Source: Planctomycetota bacterium
GTDB taxonomy: Bacteria > Planctomycetota > UBA1135 > GCA-002686595
DNA length: 49,404 bases
Assembly (NCBI GenBank): GCA_020847695.1
Contig: JADLBP010000300.1
Coordinates: 1 to 49,404, forward strand
Reading direction: 5' to 3'
Both the position numbers and the translations under genes were made by a program. The notes below the pieces were generated by a model. It worked only from the letters and a program-made list of their open reading frames with translations, was not told where the DNA came from and did not search any database. Below are positions 1-8,158 of the stretch, piece after piece. How positions within the stretch are numbered: the first letter of the stretch is position 1; each line of letters starts with the position of its first letter.

Positions 1-273
1 TCGTCCGCGGCAGCTTTCGGCGCGAGGATCTTCCAGTACCCGCCCGCGGTCGCCAAGAAGACGATCGTCGGCCACGGTTCGGCCCCCAAGGAGCACGTCG
101 CCCGGATGGTCGCGCGGCTGCTCGGCCTCACCAAGGCCCCTGAGCCCCTGGACGCGACCGACGCGCTCGCGCTCGCCCTGACCCACCACCTGCGGGCTTC
201 TTCGCCCTTGCGGGGCGCGCGTCGGATCGAGTTCGTCGACCCGGCCCTGGCGCGGCGCGCCGCGCGCGGGTGA
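1..273 (+). CDS. ruvC: Crossover junction endodeoxyribonuclease RuvC, C-terminal part (5' end outside window)
   Basis: Frame 1 is open from the window edge to TGA at 271-273 and gives the last 90 residues of a RuvC-type Holliday-junction resolvase, which nicks four-way junctions as part of RuvABC. Visible landmarks are the AVAKKTIVGHGSAPKEHVARM helix region, LLGL, and DATDALALALTHH, which matches the DAADALAxAxxH segment carrying the last catalytic aspartates of the family. The N-terminal catalytic residues lie outside the window. The next gene starts 12 bp downstream on the same strand, so the two may be co-transcribed. The alanine/arginine-rich tail is not conserved in the family as I know it. 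Confidence 0.88.
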   Translation, partial: SSAAAFGARIFQYPPAVAKKTIVGHGSAPKEHVARMVARLLGLTKAPEPLDATDALALALTHHLRASSPLRGARRIEFVDPALARRAARG

Positions 274-285
274 GATAGGAGCGCG

Positions 286-1167
286 ATGCAGGGGCGAAGA
301 GGGGAGCCCAAGGATCCGCCGCAAGAGCGGCACCGCGCGCACGTCGTGCGTGGCTTGGCCGAGTTGTACTCGGGCTTCGAGGTCGTCGATCGCGATCTCG
401 ACCTCGGCGACGGACGCTCGGTCGACTGGGTCGGCGTCGACTCGACCGGGCGGTTGATCATGGTGCTGATGGTCGACAGCGACGGCACCGAGCCCGTGAT
501 CGCCGCTCTCGACGCGCTCGCGTTCGTGCAGAAGAACCGCGGGGTGCTCGCCGGCCATCTCCAGAATCAACGGTTGCGCGCGGACGTTTCACCTCTGGTC
601 GCACTGGTCGCCGAGAGCTTCTCCGATCGCATGCTCGGACGCTTGTCCGGACTCGACTCGGATGCGGTGCGACTCTTCGAGCTGCGCACCGTGGTCAGCG
701 CTCGCGGCGAGCACGTCTACCTGGCGCCGATCGAGGCTGCGCCCGCGCGCGCCGCCGTGATCGCGCCGCGCGGCACCGACGTGTTCGTGCGCGGACTCGA
801 TGACGCCCAGCGCGCGCTCGCCGAACTCGCGTTGAAGCGCATCGGTCGCATCGACGATCTGGTGAGCCACGCCGCCTCGGAGAAGACGATCACGTGGCGT
901 TGGAAGGGCGAGCTGCTCTGCTCGCTCAGCGCGATCGACGAGGACCTCGAAGCGCGCGTCGAGCCCGAAGGTCGCAACCTGCGGCTCACTTCCACCGCGG
1001 ACATCGAGGCGTTCGTCGACCTCGCGTTGCAGCGCTACGTCGATCTGCTCGGCTCGCCCGGCGGACCGAGCGGCGCGGTCGTCAAGGTGCCGTCGCTCAA
1101 CCTCGAGCCGCGCGAGCTCTTGAGCCCCGCCGAGCTCGAAGCGTTCCGCCAACCGACCTCGCCCTGA
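286..1167 (+). CDS. Conserved hypothetical protein, possible degenerate PD-(D/E)XK-like fold
   Basis: 293 residues, ATG start preceded by a purine-rich GATAGGAG. I do not recognise a named family. Residues about 30-70 (GFEVVDRDL, then a glycine-rich turn, VDWVGVD, GRLIMVLMVDSDG) resemble the beta-hairpin core of PD-(D/E)XK nucleases, where a D and then an E-x-K follow. Here the E-x-K position reads V-D-S, so nuclease activity is doubtful. The middle is alpha-helical, with FVQKNRGVL and LVALVAESFSDRMLGRL. The C-terminal third is hydrophilic. No signal peptide or membrane segment is seen, so a cytoplasmic location is inferred. It lies just behind ruvC, which is only weak support for a DNA-related role. 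Confidence 0.75.
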   Translation: MQGRRGEPKDPPQERHRAHVVRGLAELYSGFEVVDRDLDLGDGRSVDWVGVDSTGRLIMVLMVDSDGTEPVIAALDALAFVQKNRGVLAGHLQNQRLRADVSPLVALVAESFSDRMLGRLSGLDSDAVRLFELRTVVSARGEHVYLAPIEAAPARAAVIAPRGTDVFVRGLDDAQRALAELALKRIGRIDDLVSHAASEKTITWRWKGELLCSLSAIDEDLEARVEPEGRNLRLTSTADIEAFVDLALQRYVDLLGSPGGPSGAVVKVPSLNLEPRELLSPAELEAFRQPTSP

Positions 1168-1358
1168 GCAGGGCATTGCAGTCCTGCAAAGTTTGTCTCC
1201 GGCGTCACTTGACCGCCGGCAGCGGCAAGGCAGCCTAGTGAGCGCGGGGGGACGTTCGCGGCCACGGTCGAGTCGGTCGCGGTGGTGCGCGTTCGAAACG
1301 TGCCGCCGTCCGAGTTCGCACCCGCGACGTCCGCTTCGCCGACCGCACCGCGGTCGGG

Positions 1359-2255
1359 GTGCGCATGAGCTGGACGCGACTCTTCCGGAGCTCGATCGAA
1401 CGCGAGGGTGACCGATGGCCCGTGCGACGTTCGCCCGTCGGCTTGCGCCCCGTGCGCTCGGCGACGATCTGCGTCGCGAGCGGCAAGGGCGGCACCGGCA
1501 AATCGATCGTCGCCGCGTCGCTCGCGACCCTGTTCGCGGAGCGCGGTCGCACGCTGCTGGTCGACGCCGACTTCGGCGTCGGGAACGCGCACATCCTCCA
1601 AGACGTCCATCCGGCGCGCAGCTTGGCCGATCTCGTGCAGGGTCGCGCGAGCGCGCGCGAGCTGCTGGTGCCGTGTCGCAGTGGGCTCGATCTGATCGGC
1701 GCGGGCTCCGGCGTCTCGAGGATGGCGGCGTTGACGCACCACGAGAACCTGCGGATCGCCGCCGCGCTCGACGAGGTCGAAACCAGTTACGACTTCGTCG
1801 TCGTCGACTCCGCCGCCGGGATCTCGCCGCAGACCGTGTCGTTCGCCGCGGCGAGCGACGTCGTCGTGATCGTCACCACTCCCGACGTCACCGCGATGAC
1901 CGACGCCTACGCGTTCCTCAAGGTGTTGTCGGCGCGCGCGAGCGAGAGCACGGCGTTGCTGCTGGTCAACCGCACCGCCGAGCCCGGCGAGGGCGAGCGC
2001 GTCGCGCTGCGGCTCGCCGACGTGTCGCGCAAGTTCCTCGGGCGCGACCTGCGCTCGCTCGGCGCGCTGCCCGAGGATCGCGCCGTCGTCCGCAGCGTCG
2101 CCGCGCGCTCCGCGGTCGTGCTCTCCGAGCCGGGCGCGGAGGTTTCGATGGCGCTACGCGGGCTGATCGATGGCTTGATCGCCGAGCTCGGGCACGCGCC
2201 GCGCGCGGGGCTTGGCCGGACGCTGACCGAGCACCTGAACGCGCTCCAGCCGTGA
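1359..2255 (+). CDS. MinD/ParA-superfamily ATPase, FlhG (YlxH)-like
   Basis: 298 residues with a deviant Walker A motif GKGGTGKS near residue 41, followed by LLVDADFGVGNAHILQDV, the switch I/A' region, and DFVVVDSAAGISPQTVSFAAASD, the Walker B/switch II region. The TTPDVTAMTDAYAFLKVL segment is typical of the FlhG/MinD group. Such ATPases dimerise on ATP and position or count cell structures such as flagella or division sites on the membrane. I see no clear C-terminal amphipathic MinD targeting helix, and no minCE, flhF or fleQ gene lies nearby, so the exact role stays open. The start may be GTG at 1359 or ATG at 1365. The motif region begins well inside, so an even later start is possible. 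Confidence 0.85.
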   Translation: MRMSWTRLFRSSIEREGDRWPVRRSPVGLRPVRSATICVASGKGGTGKSIVAASLATLFAERGRTLLVDADFGVGNAHILQDVHPARSLADLVQGRASARELLVPCRSGLDLIGAGSGVSRMAALTHHENLRIAAALDEVETSYDFVVVDSAAGISPQTVSFAAASDVVVIVTTPDVTAMTDAYAFLKVLSARASESTALLLVNRTAEPGEGERVALRLADVSRKFLGRDLRSLGALPEDRAVVRSVAARSAVVLSEPGAEVSMALRGLIDGLIAELGHAPRAGLGRTLTEHLNALQP

Positions 2256-2317
2256 CGTCGCCGATTCCACGCCGAGAACTGCAACCGCGCGGCGCTCCGG
2301 ACGTCTGAATCCGATGC

Positions 2318-2830
2318 ATGGACGAACTCCGAGGGACGGCGGGCGCGCGGGTGCGGCGCGACGGCGCGTGGGCGTGGATGCTGGTCGGGGCCCTCGCGGC
2401 GGATGCGTGCTGGCTTCACGCGCGCTCGCCGAGCCCTTTCGCCGCACGGCTGGACGCCGGCGTCGACCCCGGCGTGCCCAACGGTCCTCCCGAGCCGCCC
2501 GATCCCGCCCGGGCCAGCCCGCGCGAGCTCCGCGCCCTGCCTGGGATCGGCGAGGCGCGCGCGATCGCGATCGCCCGCGAGCGCTGGGAGCTCCGACCGG
2601 GCCATACCCGGGCGCTCAGCGAGGTCGATGGTATCGGTCCGGTCACCGAGGGGGGCATCCGCGCGCTGCTGGATCACGCGCGAGCGGCGTCCGGGCGTAG
2701 TGATGCGCGGGACTCCGCCGTAGACTCCTCGCACCCGTCCCACGCGCCACGTCTTGGACTCGTCCCCCCGTCGTTCGAACCCCGCGCGCTCCGCGCCTAT
2801 CCCGCGAGCCCCGCGGATCGGCCTCCCTGA
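2318..2830 (+). CDS. Small helix-hairpin-helix protein, ComEA-like
   Basis: 170 residues. A weakly hydrophobic N-terminal segment (WAWMLVGALAADACWL, residues 18-33) could be a signal anchor. A proline-rich linker follows, then tandem helix-hairpin-helix motifs: PRELRALPGIGEARAIAIARER, and ALSEVDGIGPVTEGGIRALLDH at about residues 97-120. This matches the ComEA DNA-binding domain, which binds duplex DNA non-specifically at the cell surface during natural transformation. Family membership is clear; a role in DNA uptake is inference, because no comEC or pilus gene is nearby. The last 45 residues are unconserved in appearance and overlap the start of nadC by 77 bp, so one of the two boundaries may be wrong. 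Confidence 0.7.
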   Translation: MDELRGTAGARVRRDGAWAWMLVGALAADACWLHARSPSPFAARLDAGVDPGVPNGPPEPPDPARASPRELRALPGIGEARAIAIARERWELRPGHTRALSEVDGIGPVTEGGIRALLDHARAASGRSDARDSAVDSSHPSHAPRLGLVPPSFEPRALRAYPASPADRPP

Positions 2831-3713
2831 GCCCCTGACCGCGGCGCAGATCGATCCGCTGGTGCTGCGGGCGTTGGAGGAAGATTGCGGACGGCGTCCG
2901 GACGGCAGCTACGTCTTCGGCGACGTCACCTCCGACGGCGCGATCCCGGCCGATCGGCCGGCGCGCGCGAAGCTGGTCGCCAAGGCGCACGGCGTGCTCG
3001 CCGGACTGGACGTGTTCGCGCGGGTGTTCGAGCTCTGCGATCCCTCGGCGAAGCTCGAGCGACTCGCGCGCGACGGCCAGCGCATCGCGCCGAAGGACGA
3101 GCTGCTTCGCATCCACGGCCGCGCGCGCGCGCTGCTCGTCGGCGAGCGCACGGCGCTCAACTTCGTGCAGCGCATGTGCGGTACGGCGACGTTGACCGCC
3201 GAGTACGTCGCGCTCGCCGGAGGCCGTGCGCGCATCCTCGACACGCGCAAGACGACGCCGGGGTTGCGGCTGCTCGAAAAGTACGCCGTCCGCTGCGGCG
3301 GCGGTGAGAACCACCGCTTCGGGCTCTATGACGAAGCGATGGTGAAGAACAATCACCTCGACCTCGCGGGCAAGGACCTGACCCATGTTCTCCGCGAGCT
3401 GCGCGCGAAGCTCGGCGACGATTTCGTCATCACCGCGGAGGCGCGCGACGAGGCCGAGGCGCTCGCGGCGGTCGCCGGCGGCGCGGACATCGTGCTGCTC
3501 GACAATCTAACGGCGGAGAGGATGCGCGCGCTCTGTCCGCGGATGCGGGCCGCCGCAGGCGCCAGGAAGCTCGAAATCGAGGCTTCCGGCGGCATCACGC
3601 TCGCGAATCTCGCGCTGGTCGCGCAGAGCGGCGTCGATCGGATCTCGATCGGTGCGCTGACGCACTCGGCTCCGGCGCTCGACCTATCCTTGTACCTGGA
3701 GCCGATGCCGTGA
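2754..3713 (+). CDS. nadC: Nicotinate-nucleotide pyrophosphorylase (quinolinate phosphoribosyltransferase)
   Basis: 319 residues. It converts quinolinate and PRPP to nicotinate mononucleotide in de novo NAD synthesis. Landmarks are GDVTSDGAI near the N-terminus, TRKTTPGLR, KYAVRCGGGENHRFGL, the substrate-binding MVKNNH, DIVLLDN, and EASGGI followed by GVDRISIGALTHS in the phosphate-binding loop. The frame has only weak start codons: TTG at 2754 is proposed. A TAGACT -10-like hexamer at 2721-2726 would place a transcript start about 20 bp before it. The preceding helix-hairpin-helix gene overlaps, so a later start is possible. The stop overlaps the next gene's GTG by 4 bp, which implies translational coupling. 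No nadA or nadB gene is in the window. Confidence 0.93.
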   Translation: MDSSPRRSNPARSAPIPRAPRIGLPEPLTAAQIDPLVLRALEEDCGRRPDGSYVFGDVTSDGAIPADRPARAKLVAKAHGVLAGLDVFARVFELCDPSAKLERLARDGQRIAPKDELLRIHGRARALLVGERTALNFVQRMCGTATLTAEYVALAGGRARILDTRKTTPGLRLLEKYAVRCGGGENHRFGLYDEAMVKNNHLDLAGKDLTHVLRELRAKLGDDFVITAEARDEAEALAAVAGGADIVLLDNLTAERMRALCPRMRAAAGARKLEIEASGGITLANLALVAQSGVDRISIGALTHSAPALDLSLYLEPMP

Positions 3714-4201
3714 CCCCCCGACCCGGAGAAGCCGCGAGCGAGATCCCGCGCGAGCTCAAGCTCGATCTCCCGGCCGTCCACTCCGGCGCACGTCTCGCGC
3801 GTCACCTGATCCGGCCGTTCGCCCGCTCGAACGGCGTCACCGGCCGAAGCTTGGACAGCTTGCTCCTGGTCGCCGAGGAGCTGCTGACCAACGCGGTCGA
3901 CCATGGCGGCGGCCACGCGGCGGCGGACGAGAACGAACTCTCCGAGCCGGTGCGCATGTCGATGAAGCTGACGATCTCGCGCGGCTCGTGGGAGATCCGC
4001 GTCGCCGACCAAGGCGGCGGCGATCCCAGCGTCCTCGCGAAGGTGCTGCACCCCGATCACGTTCCGGACCTCGACGACGAGCGCGGCCGCGGCTTCTTCT
4101 TGCTGAGCCGGATGGTCCACAAGCTCTCGGTCGAGAAGAGCGACGACGGTCGTGGCATCCAGATCATCGCCGTGCAGCGCCACGGCGAGCGCGAGCACTG
4201 A
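3710..4201 (+). CDS. Anti-sigma regulatory factor, RsbW/SpoIIAB-type serine kinase (HATPase_c_2)
   Basis: 163 residues, GHKL ATPase fold. The N-box is EELLTNAVDHGGG at about residues 62-74, the G1 box is VADQGGGDPS, and the G2 box is DDERGRGFFLLSRMV near residue 125. Proteins of this class bind a sigma factor or phosphorylate an anti-sigma-factor antagonist in partner-switching control of stress or surface responses. No antagonist (STAS) or PP2C gene is adjacent, so the partner lies elsewhere. The GTG start overlaps the nadC stop as GTGA, so expression is probably coupled to nadC. The RsbRD_N-like protein at 38916-39374 shows that partner-switching parts also occur elsewhere in this window. 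Confidence 0.85.
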   Translation: MTPRPGEAASEIPRELKLDLPAVHSGARLARHLIRPFARSNGVTGRSLDSLLLVAEELLTNAVDHGGGHAAADENELSEPVRMSMKLTISRGSWEIRVADQGGGDPSVLAKVLHPDHVPDLDDERGRGFFLLSRMVHKLSVEKSDDGRGIQIIAVQRHGEREH

Positions 4202-4342
4202 GGCCGGCGTGGACGCGCCGACACCGGCTTCGGACGCGCCGACACGCGCCATGCGGCGCCGGACCTACTCGGCGCGTTCGCGGGCTCTCGCGTCGTCGCG
4301 ACTTTTCGCGAGCCACGACCCGACACGACCGCGGACCGACCC

Positions 4343-4903
4343 GTGAGCTCCGCCTCGGACTCCGCGCGCCGCACGCGCGTCGTCGAGAGCCTGCGCGGAG
4401 CCGGCGATTGGCTTCAGCTCGTGCCTCGACCCGCGGCGTGGGCGCTGGTCGTCGCTTGGCTCGGCCTGATCTGGTGGCTCTCGTCGCAACCGAGCGACCC
4501 GACGCCCGGTCCGTGGTGGCTGTCGGTGCTCTGGAACGGCGGGCACGCGCCGATCTACGGACTGCTCGCGTTGTGGCTCGCGCTCGCTCTGCCGCGCCAC
4601 GCGGGTTGGCCGAAGCTCGATCGCCGCGGCGTGCTCTCGGTGCTCGCGCTCGTGCTCGCGTCGGGCGTGCTCGACGAGTTCCACCAGAGCACGACGTCGG
4701 GCCGTGACTTCTCCGCGTTGGACCTCCTGACCGACCTCGCCGGCGCCGCGTGCGTGCTGTGGATCGCGACCTTCCTCGCGGACGATCGCGCGGACGACGG
4801 AGGTCTGGCTCGAAGGGTGATCGCCGGCATCGCGCTCTGTACCCTGGCAGCTCTCTCCGCGACCTTCGTCGGCCAGAGCTTCCGCGAGCTCGCTTGGCTG
4901 TGA
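4343..4903 (+). CDS. VanZ-like membrane protein
   Basis: 186 residues, GTG start. Four hydrophobic stretches are seen, at about residues 32-47, 66-82, 92-108 and 128-146, with another near the C-terminus. The diagnostic VanZ pattern is present: IWWLSSQPS after the first membrane helix, NGGHAPIYGLLALWL in the middle, and SGVLDEFHQSTTSGRDFSALDLLTDLAGA toward the end. The D-E-x-H-Q and D-x-x-x-D signature is typical. VanZ proteins are small polytopic membrane proteins linked to low-level teicoplanin resistance in enterococci, but most homologues have unknown roles, and resistance should not be assumed here. It lies 37 bp before purB on the same strand. Confidence 0.85.
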   Translation: MSSASDSARRTRVVESLRGAGDWLQLVPRPAAWALVVAWLGLIWWLSSQPSDPTPGPWWLSVLWNGGHAPIYGLLALWLALALPRHAGWPKLDRRGVLSVLALVLASGVLDEFHQSTTSGRDFSALDLLTDLAGAACVLWIATFLADDRADDGGLARRVIAGIALCTLAALSATFVGQSFRELAWL

Positions 4904-4940
4904 AGCCTCGAAGCGCGCGGAGCCTTGCCGGAGAACGCGC

Positions 4941-6380
4941 GTGGACATCGATCGATCGAACTACCTGAGCCCGCTCTCGACGCGCTACGCCAGCCGTGCG
5001 ATGCGCGAGAACTTCTCCGAGCAGAAGAAGTTCACGACCTGGCGCAAGCTCTGGATCGCGCTCGCCGAATGCGAGAAGGAACTCGGCCTCGCGATCACCG
5101 ACGCGCAGATCTCCGAACTGCGCGCGTTCGCGGACGACGTCAACTACGCGGTCGCCGAGCAGTACGAGAAGAAGCTCCGCCACGACGTGATGTCGCACGT
5201 GCACGCGTTCGGCGAGCAGTGCCCGAACGCACGCGCGATCATCCACCTCGGCGCAACGTCGTGCTACGTGACGGACAACACCGAGCTGATCCAGATGCGC
5301 GACGGCCTGCGCCTGCTGCGCGCGTCGCTGGTCGGGACGATCGCGTCGCTGCGCGAGTTCGCGCTGAAGTGGAAGGACCTGCCGACGCTCGGCTTCACGC
5401 ACTTCCAGCCCGCGCAGGCGACGACGGTCGGCAAGCGCGCGGCGCTCTGGCTCCAGGACCTGGTCGACGACCTCGACGAGCTCGATCACGCGGAAAAAGG
5501 CCTGCGCTTCCGCGGCGTCAAGGGCGCGACCGGCACGCAGGCGTCGTTCCTGGAGCTCTTCGACGGCGATCACGAGAAGGTGCGCGAGCTCGATCGCCGC
5601 ATCACCGCGCGCATGGGCTTCGAGCGCGTCTTCGTGATCACCGGCCAGACGTACACGCGCAAGCTCGACTACCGCGTGCTCGCGGTGCTCTCCGGCATCG
5701 CGCAGTCCGCGCACAAGTTCGCGACCGACGTTCGCTTGCTCGCGAACAAGCGCGAGATCGAAGAGCCGTTCGAGGAGAAGCAGATCGGTTCGTCGGCGAT
5801 GCCGTGGAAGCGCAATCCGATGCGCTGCGAGCGGATCTGCGCGCTGTCGCGCTTCGCGATGGGGCTGGTCGACAACGCGGCGCACACCGCGGCGAACCAG
5901 TGGCTCGAGCGCACGCTCGACGACTCCGCGAACCGCCGCCTCGCGATCGCGGAGATGTTCCTGTCGGTCGACGCGATCCTGAACCTCTACTCGAACGTCG
6001 CCGCGGGGCTGGTGGTGTATCCGGGCGTCGTCCGGAAGAACCTGATGGAGGAGCTCCCGTTCCTCGCGTCCGAGCACCTGATGATGGAAGCGGTCAAGGC
6101 CGGCGGCGATCGCCAGGCGGTGCACGAGGCGCTCCGCGTCCATGCGCGCGACGCGGCGCGAGCGCTGAAGGAAGACGGCGAGGCGCCGCGCCTCGCCGAA
6201 CGCCTCGCGAACGACCCGTCGTTCCGCGCGGTCGCGGGCAAGCTCGAGCAGTTGCTCGACCCGACGCGCTTCGTCGGCCGCGCTCCCGAGCAGGTGACCG
6301 AATACGTCGCGAGCGAGGTCGACCCGCGGCTCGCGCGCTACGCCTCGTTGAATCGCAACGTCGGCCGCGTCGAGCTCTGA
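4941..6380 (+). CDS. purB: Adenylosuccinate lyase
   Basis: 479 residues, GTG start behind a GGAG at 4931-4934. The enzyme cleaves SAICAR to AICAR and adenylosuccinate to AMP, both releasing fumarate. The family signature is seen as GSSAMPWKRNPMRCERI near residue 290. HLGATSCYVTDNTEL (about 97-111) and TLGFTHFQPAQATTVGKR carry the catalytic histidine regions. The length is nearer the roughly 480-residue human-type ADSL than the shorter bacterial PurB forms, and KRNPMRCERICALSR also resembles that group. The last codons (NVGRVEL and stop) are duplicated 193 bp downstream as part of a 96-bp repeat. Confidence 0.95.
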   Translation: MDIDRSNYLSPLSTRYASRAMRENFSEQKKFTTWRKLWIALAECEKELGLAITDAQISELRAFADDVNYAVAEQYEKKLRHDVMSHVHAFGEQCPNARAIIHLGATSCYVTDNTELIQMRDGLRLLRASLVGTIASLREFALKWKDLPTLGFTHFQPAQATTVGKRAALWLQDLVDDLDELDHAEKGLRFRGVKGATGTQASFLELFDGDHEKVRELDRRITARMGFERVFVITGQTYTRKLDYRVLAVLSGIAQSAHKFATDVRLLANKREIEEPFEEKQIGSSAMPWKRNPMRCERICALSRFAMGLVDNAAHTAANQWLERTLDDSANRRLAIAEMFLSVDAILNLYSNVAAGLVVYPGVVRKNLMEELPFLASEHLMMEAVKAGGDRQAVHEALRVHARDAARALKEDGEAPRLAERLANDPSFRAVAGKLEQLLDPTRFVGRAPEQVTEYVASEVDPRLARYASLNRNVGRVEL

Positions 6381-6643
6381 CCGAGCACGGCGTCGCCCCG
6401 ACGCCACACGATCCCCAGCGAGCACGGCGACCTGCCCGACCGGACCCGCGGGCTCCGGTGCGCGACTCGGTGGGAGCTCGCGCAGCTCCCAACGTCCTTC
6501 GCGCGTGAGACCGACGCCAGGGCTCGCGCAGCGAACGTCCTGGAGCCGCAACGTCCGCCGCGTCGAGCTCCGAACGAGCATGGCGTCGCCCCGACGCCAC
6601 ACGATCCCCAGCGAGCACGGCGACCGGCCCGACCGGACCCGCG
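6355..6643 (+). repeat. Direct repeat pair: purB 3' end duplicated (6355-6450 and 6548-6643)
   Basis: A 96-bp segment occurs twice, offset by 193 bp, with only a handful of mismatches. The first copy starts in the last codons of purB and runs past its stop. In the second copy the stop TGA reads CGA and the GGC of NVGRVEL reads CGC. The second copy is therefore a non-coding, slightly decayed duplicate of the purB terminus plus downstream sequence. Confidence 0.9.
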
Positions 6644-6995
6644 ACGCCGGCCGAGCGGTCGGCCGAGGCCCCGACGCCGGGCACCGACCAAGTCGCGAGT
6701 CGCGCCGGCCCGCGGCTCGCGCGCGACCAGTCGCCGGCCGGCGACTCCCGAGGTCCTCGCACTCGGAACGGGTCGCTCGACGTTCCCTGGCGTCGCCTCG
6801 GCCCTCCGCCCTCGGGGTGGGAGTTCGCTTTTCGCCGCGAGTGCGACCGGCGCTCGCCGGTCCGGCATTCGGACGCGAAATCTCTTCGCTCGGCGCTCTC
6901 GGAAGCGCGACCGGACGCGGGAGTGCCGGCCCTCGGGAAGGTAGATTTCCTCGTGCCGAGGGGCCGGCGGGGTCGATGGGAGACCGACCACGCCC
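6381..6995. other. 615-bp intergenic region downstream of purB
   Basis: This stretch holds the repeat pair and the hairpin described separately. A TAGATT -10-like hexamer at 6942-6947 could serve the following isomerase-like gene. Long open frames exist on both strands, but they look like GC-rich artefacts because they lack any recognisable domain. I see no further gene. Confidence 0.6.
6471..6491 (+). terminator. Hairpin, candidate purB terminator
   Basis: Perfect 8-bp stem TGGGAGCT / AGCTCCCA with a CGCGC loop, about 90 bp after the purB stop and between the two repeat copies. It is not followed by a proper T-run, so intrinsic termination is uncertain. Confidence 0.35.
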
Positions 6996-7955
6996 GTGTC
7001 TCCGGCGTTGGCAGCCCCTTCCGTTCGCACTTCCGTGACCGCCCCCGGCATTCCCAACGACTTCGCGCTTTCCACCGCTTGCTTCGGCACGCGTCTGGAC
7101 TCGATCGAGGACCAAGTCTTCGCGGCGGTCGCGATGGGCTTCCGTCAGATCGAGCTCGGCCTGTCCGAAACGCCGGCGAAGCTGGTCGGCTTCGAGGACG
7201 CGCGGCGCGAGACCGGTTGCCGAATCACGTCGTTGGTCGCCGGCTGCTTGAAGCCGAGCGGCGAGAAGATGACGTGCCTCGGGCTCTCGAGCCTCGACGA
7301 GGACGAGCGCGAGCAAGCGGTCAATTCGGTGCGACTGCACATCCAGCTCGCGCAGCGCCTCGGCGTGCCGATCGTCACCGTTCGCGGCACCAAGGTCGCC
7401 GACGCGAAGCTCCAGCAGGACGCGCGCGAGCTCAACAACGAGCTCTCCCGCGACGGCCTCTCGGATCCGCTGCGCGACAAGATGCGCGCGTTCGTGCACC
7501 GCGTTCAGAAGAAGGGCAGCCGCCAGATCGAGAACCTCTGCCGCTCGTTGCACACGTTGATGGCGCAGTTCCCCGAGACGCGGCTCGCGCTCGAACCGGG
7601 CGTGTACATCGACGACCTGCTGAGCTTCGAGGTGATGGGCTGGGTGCTCGACGACCTCGAGCGCCACAAGCTCGGATACTGGCACGACGTCGGCCGGATC
7701 CAGCAGCGCCAGCGCCACGGCCTGCCGACCCAGGGGCAGTGGCTCGAGGCCTACGCGCCCCGGATGCTCGGCGTGCACCTCCAGGACTCGGCCGACGAAG
7801 AGGCCGAGATGCCCCCCGGCCTGGGTGAAGTCGACTGGAAGCTGATCTCCAGCTACCTGCCGCGCACGGCGGTCCGCGTCCTCGAGGTCAACCAGCGCCA
7901 CGGCCGGACCGAGCTCTTGGGCTCCGTCCAGTTCCTCGTCGACCGCGGGATCTGA
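6996..7955 (+). CDS. Sugar phosphate isomerase/epimerase-like TIM-barrel protein (AP_endonuc_2 family)
   Basis: 319 residues from GTG 6996; a second GTG at 7035 would remove 13 residues. The fold is recognised from LSTACFG, then VAMGFRQIELGL (strand 2), GVPIVTVRGTK, LALEPGVYIDDLLSFEVM with the metal-ligand glutamate, LGYWHDVGRIQ with the H-D-x-G pattern, and MLGVHLQDSADEE. It ends with VRVLEVNQRH. Such enzymes bind a divalent metal and isomerise or epimerise sugars; the substrate cannot be told from the sequence. No transporter or sugar kinase is adjacent. The gene is followed by tRNA-Gly, and a TAGATT hexamer at 6942-6947 is a possible -10. Confidence 0.8.
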   Translation: MSPALAAPSVRTSVTAPGIPNDFALSTACFGTRLDSIEDQVFAAVAMGFRQIELGLSETPAKLVGFEDARRETGCRITSLVAGCLKPSGEKMTCLGLSSLDEDEREQAVNSVRLHIQLAQRLGVPIVTVRGTKVADAKLQQDARELNNELSRDGLSDPLRDKMRAFVHRVQKKGSRQIENLCRSLHTLMAQFPETRLALEPGVYIDDLLSFEVMGWVLDDLERHKLGYWHDVGRIQQRQRHGLPTQGQWLEAYAPRMLGVHLQDSADEEAEMPPGLGEVDWKLISSYLPRTAVRVLEVNQRHGRTELLGSVQFLVDRGI

Positions 7956-7974
7956 AGTAGCGGCCGTCGCCCCC

Positions 7975-8002
7975 TTGCGATGGGCCGTCCGCTTGCTAAC
8001 CT
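7975..8002 (+). promoter_or_regulatory. Candidate promoter of tRNA-Gly
   Basis: TTGCGA at 7975-7980 and TAACCT at 7997-8002, separated by 16 bp. The -10 ends 34 bp before the tRNA. It resembles a sigma-70 promoter in otherwise GC-rich sequence. Confidence 0.45.
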
Positions 8003-8036
8003 CTTGCCCCTCTCGACCTTCGGGCCGAGAACTCAC

Positions 8037-8111
8037 GCGGGCGTAGCTCAGTGGTAGAGCGCCACCTTGCCAAGGTGGATGTCGAGGGTTCGAACCCCTT
8101 CGCCCGCTCCA
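8037..8111 (+). tRNA. tRNA-Gly (anticodon GCC), CCA encoded
   Basis: Cloverleaf by eye: acceptor GCGGGCG pairs with CGCCCGC, D-arm GCTC/GAGC, anticodon stem CCACC/GGTGG with loop TTGCCAA (anticodon GCC), T-loop TTCGAAC, discriminator T, then CCA at 8109-8111. Confidence 0.97.
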
Positions 8112-8118
8112 AAACAAC

Positions 8119-8158
8119 GTGCCCTGGGTCCGATTCGGCCCGGGGCGCGGTCGTTTTC
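8119..8158 (+). terminator. Rho-independent terminator after tRNA-Gly
   Basis: A GTGCCCTGGGTCCG arm pairs, with G-U pairs and one bulge, to CGGCCCGGGGCGC (8119-8148). TCGTTTTC follows at 8151-8158. The spacing right after the tRNA CCA end supports termination of the tRNA transcript. Confidence 0.65.

Noticed and set aside
1209-1241. TTGACC and TAGTGA upstream of the MinD-like gene as a promoter
   Set aside because: The spacing of 21 bp is too long and the site lies more than 115 bp before the gene; not convincing.
4343-4903. Vancomycin/teicoplanin resistance function for the VanZ-like gene
   Set aside because: No vanA-type cluster is present and most VanZ-like proteins are not resistance determinants.
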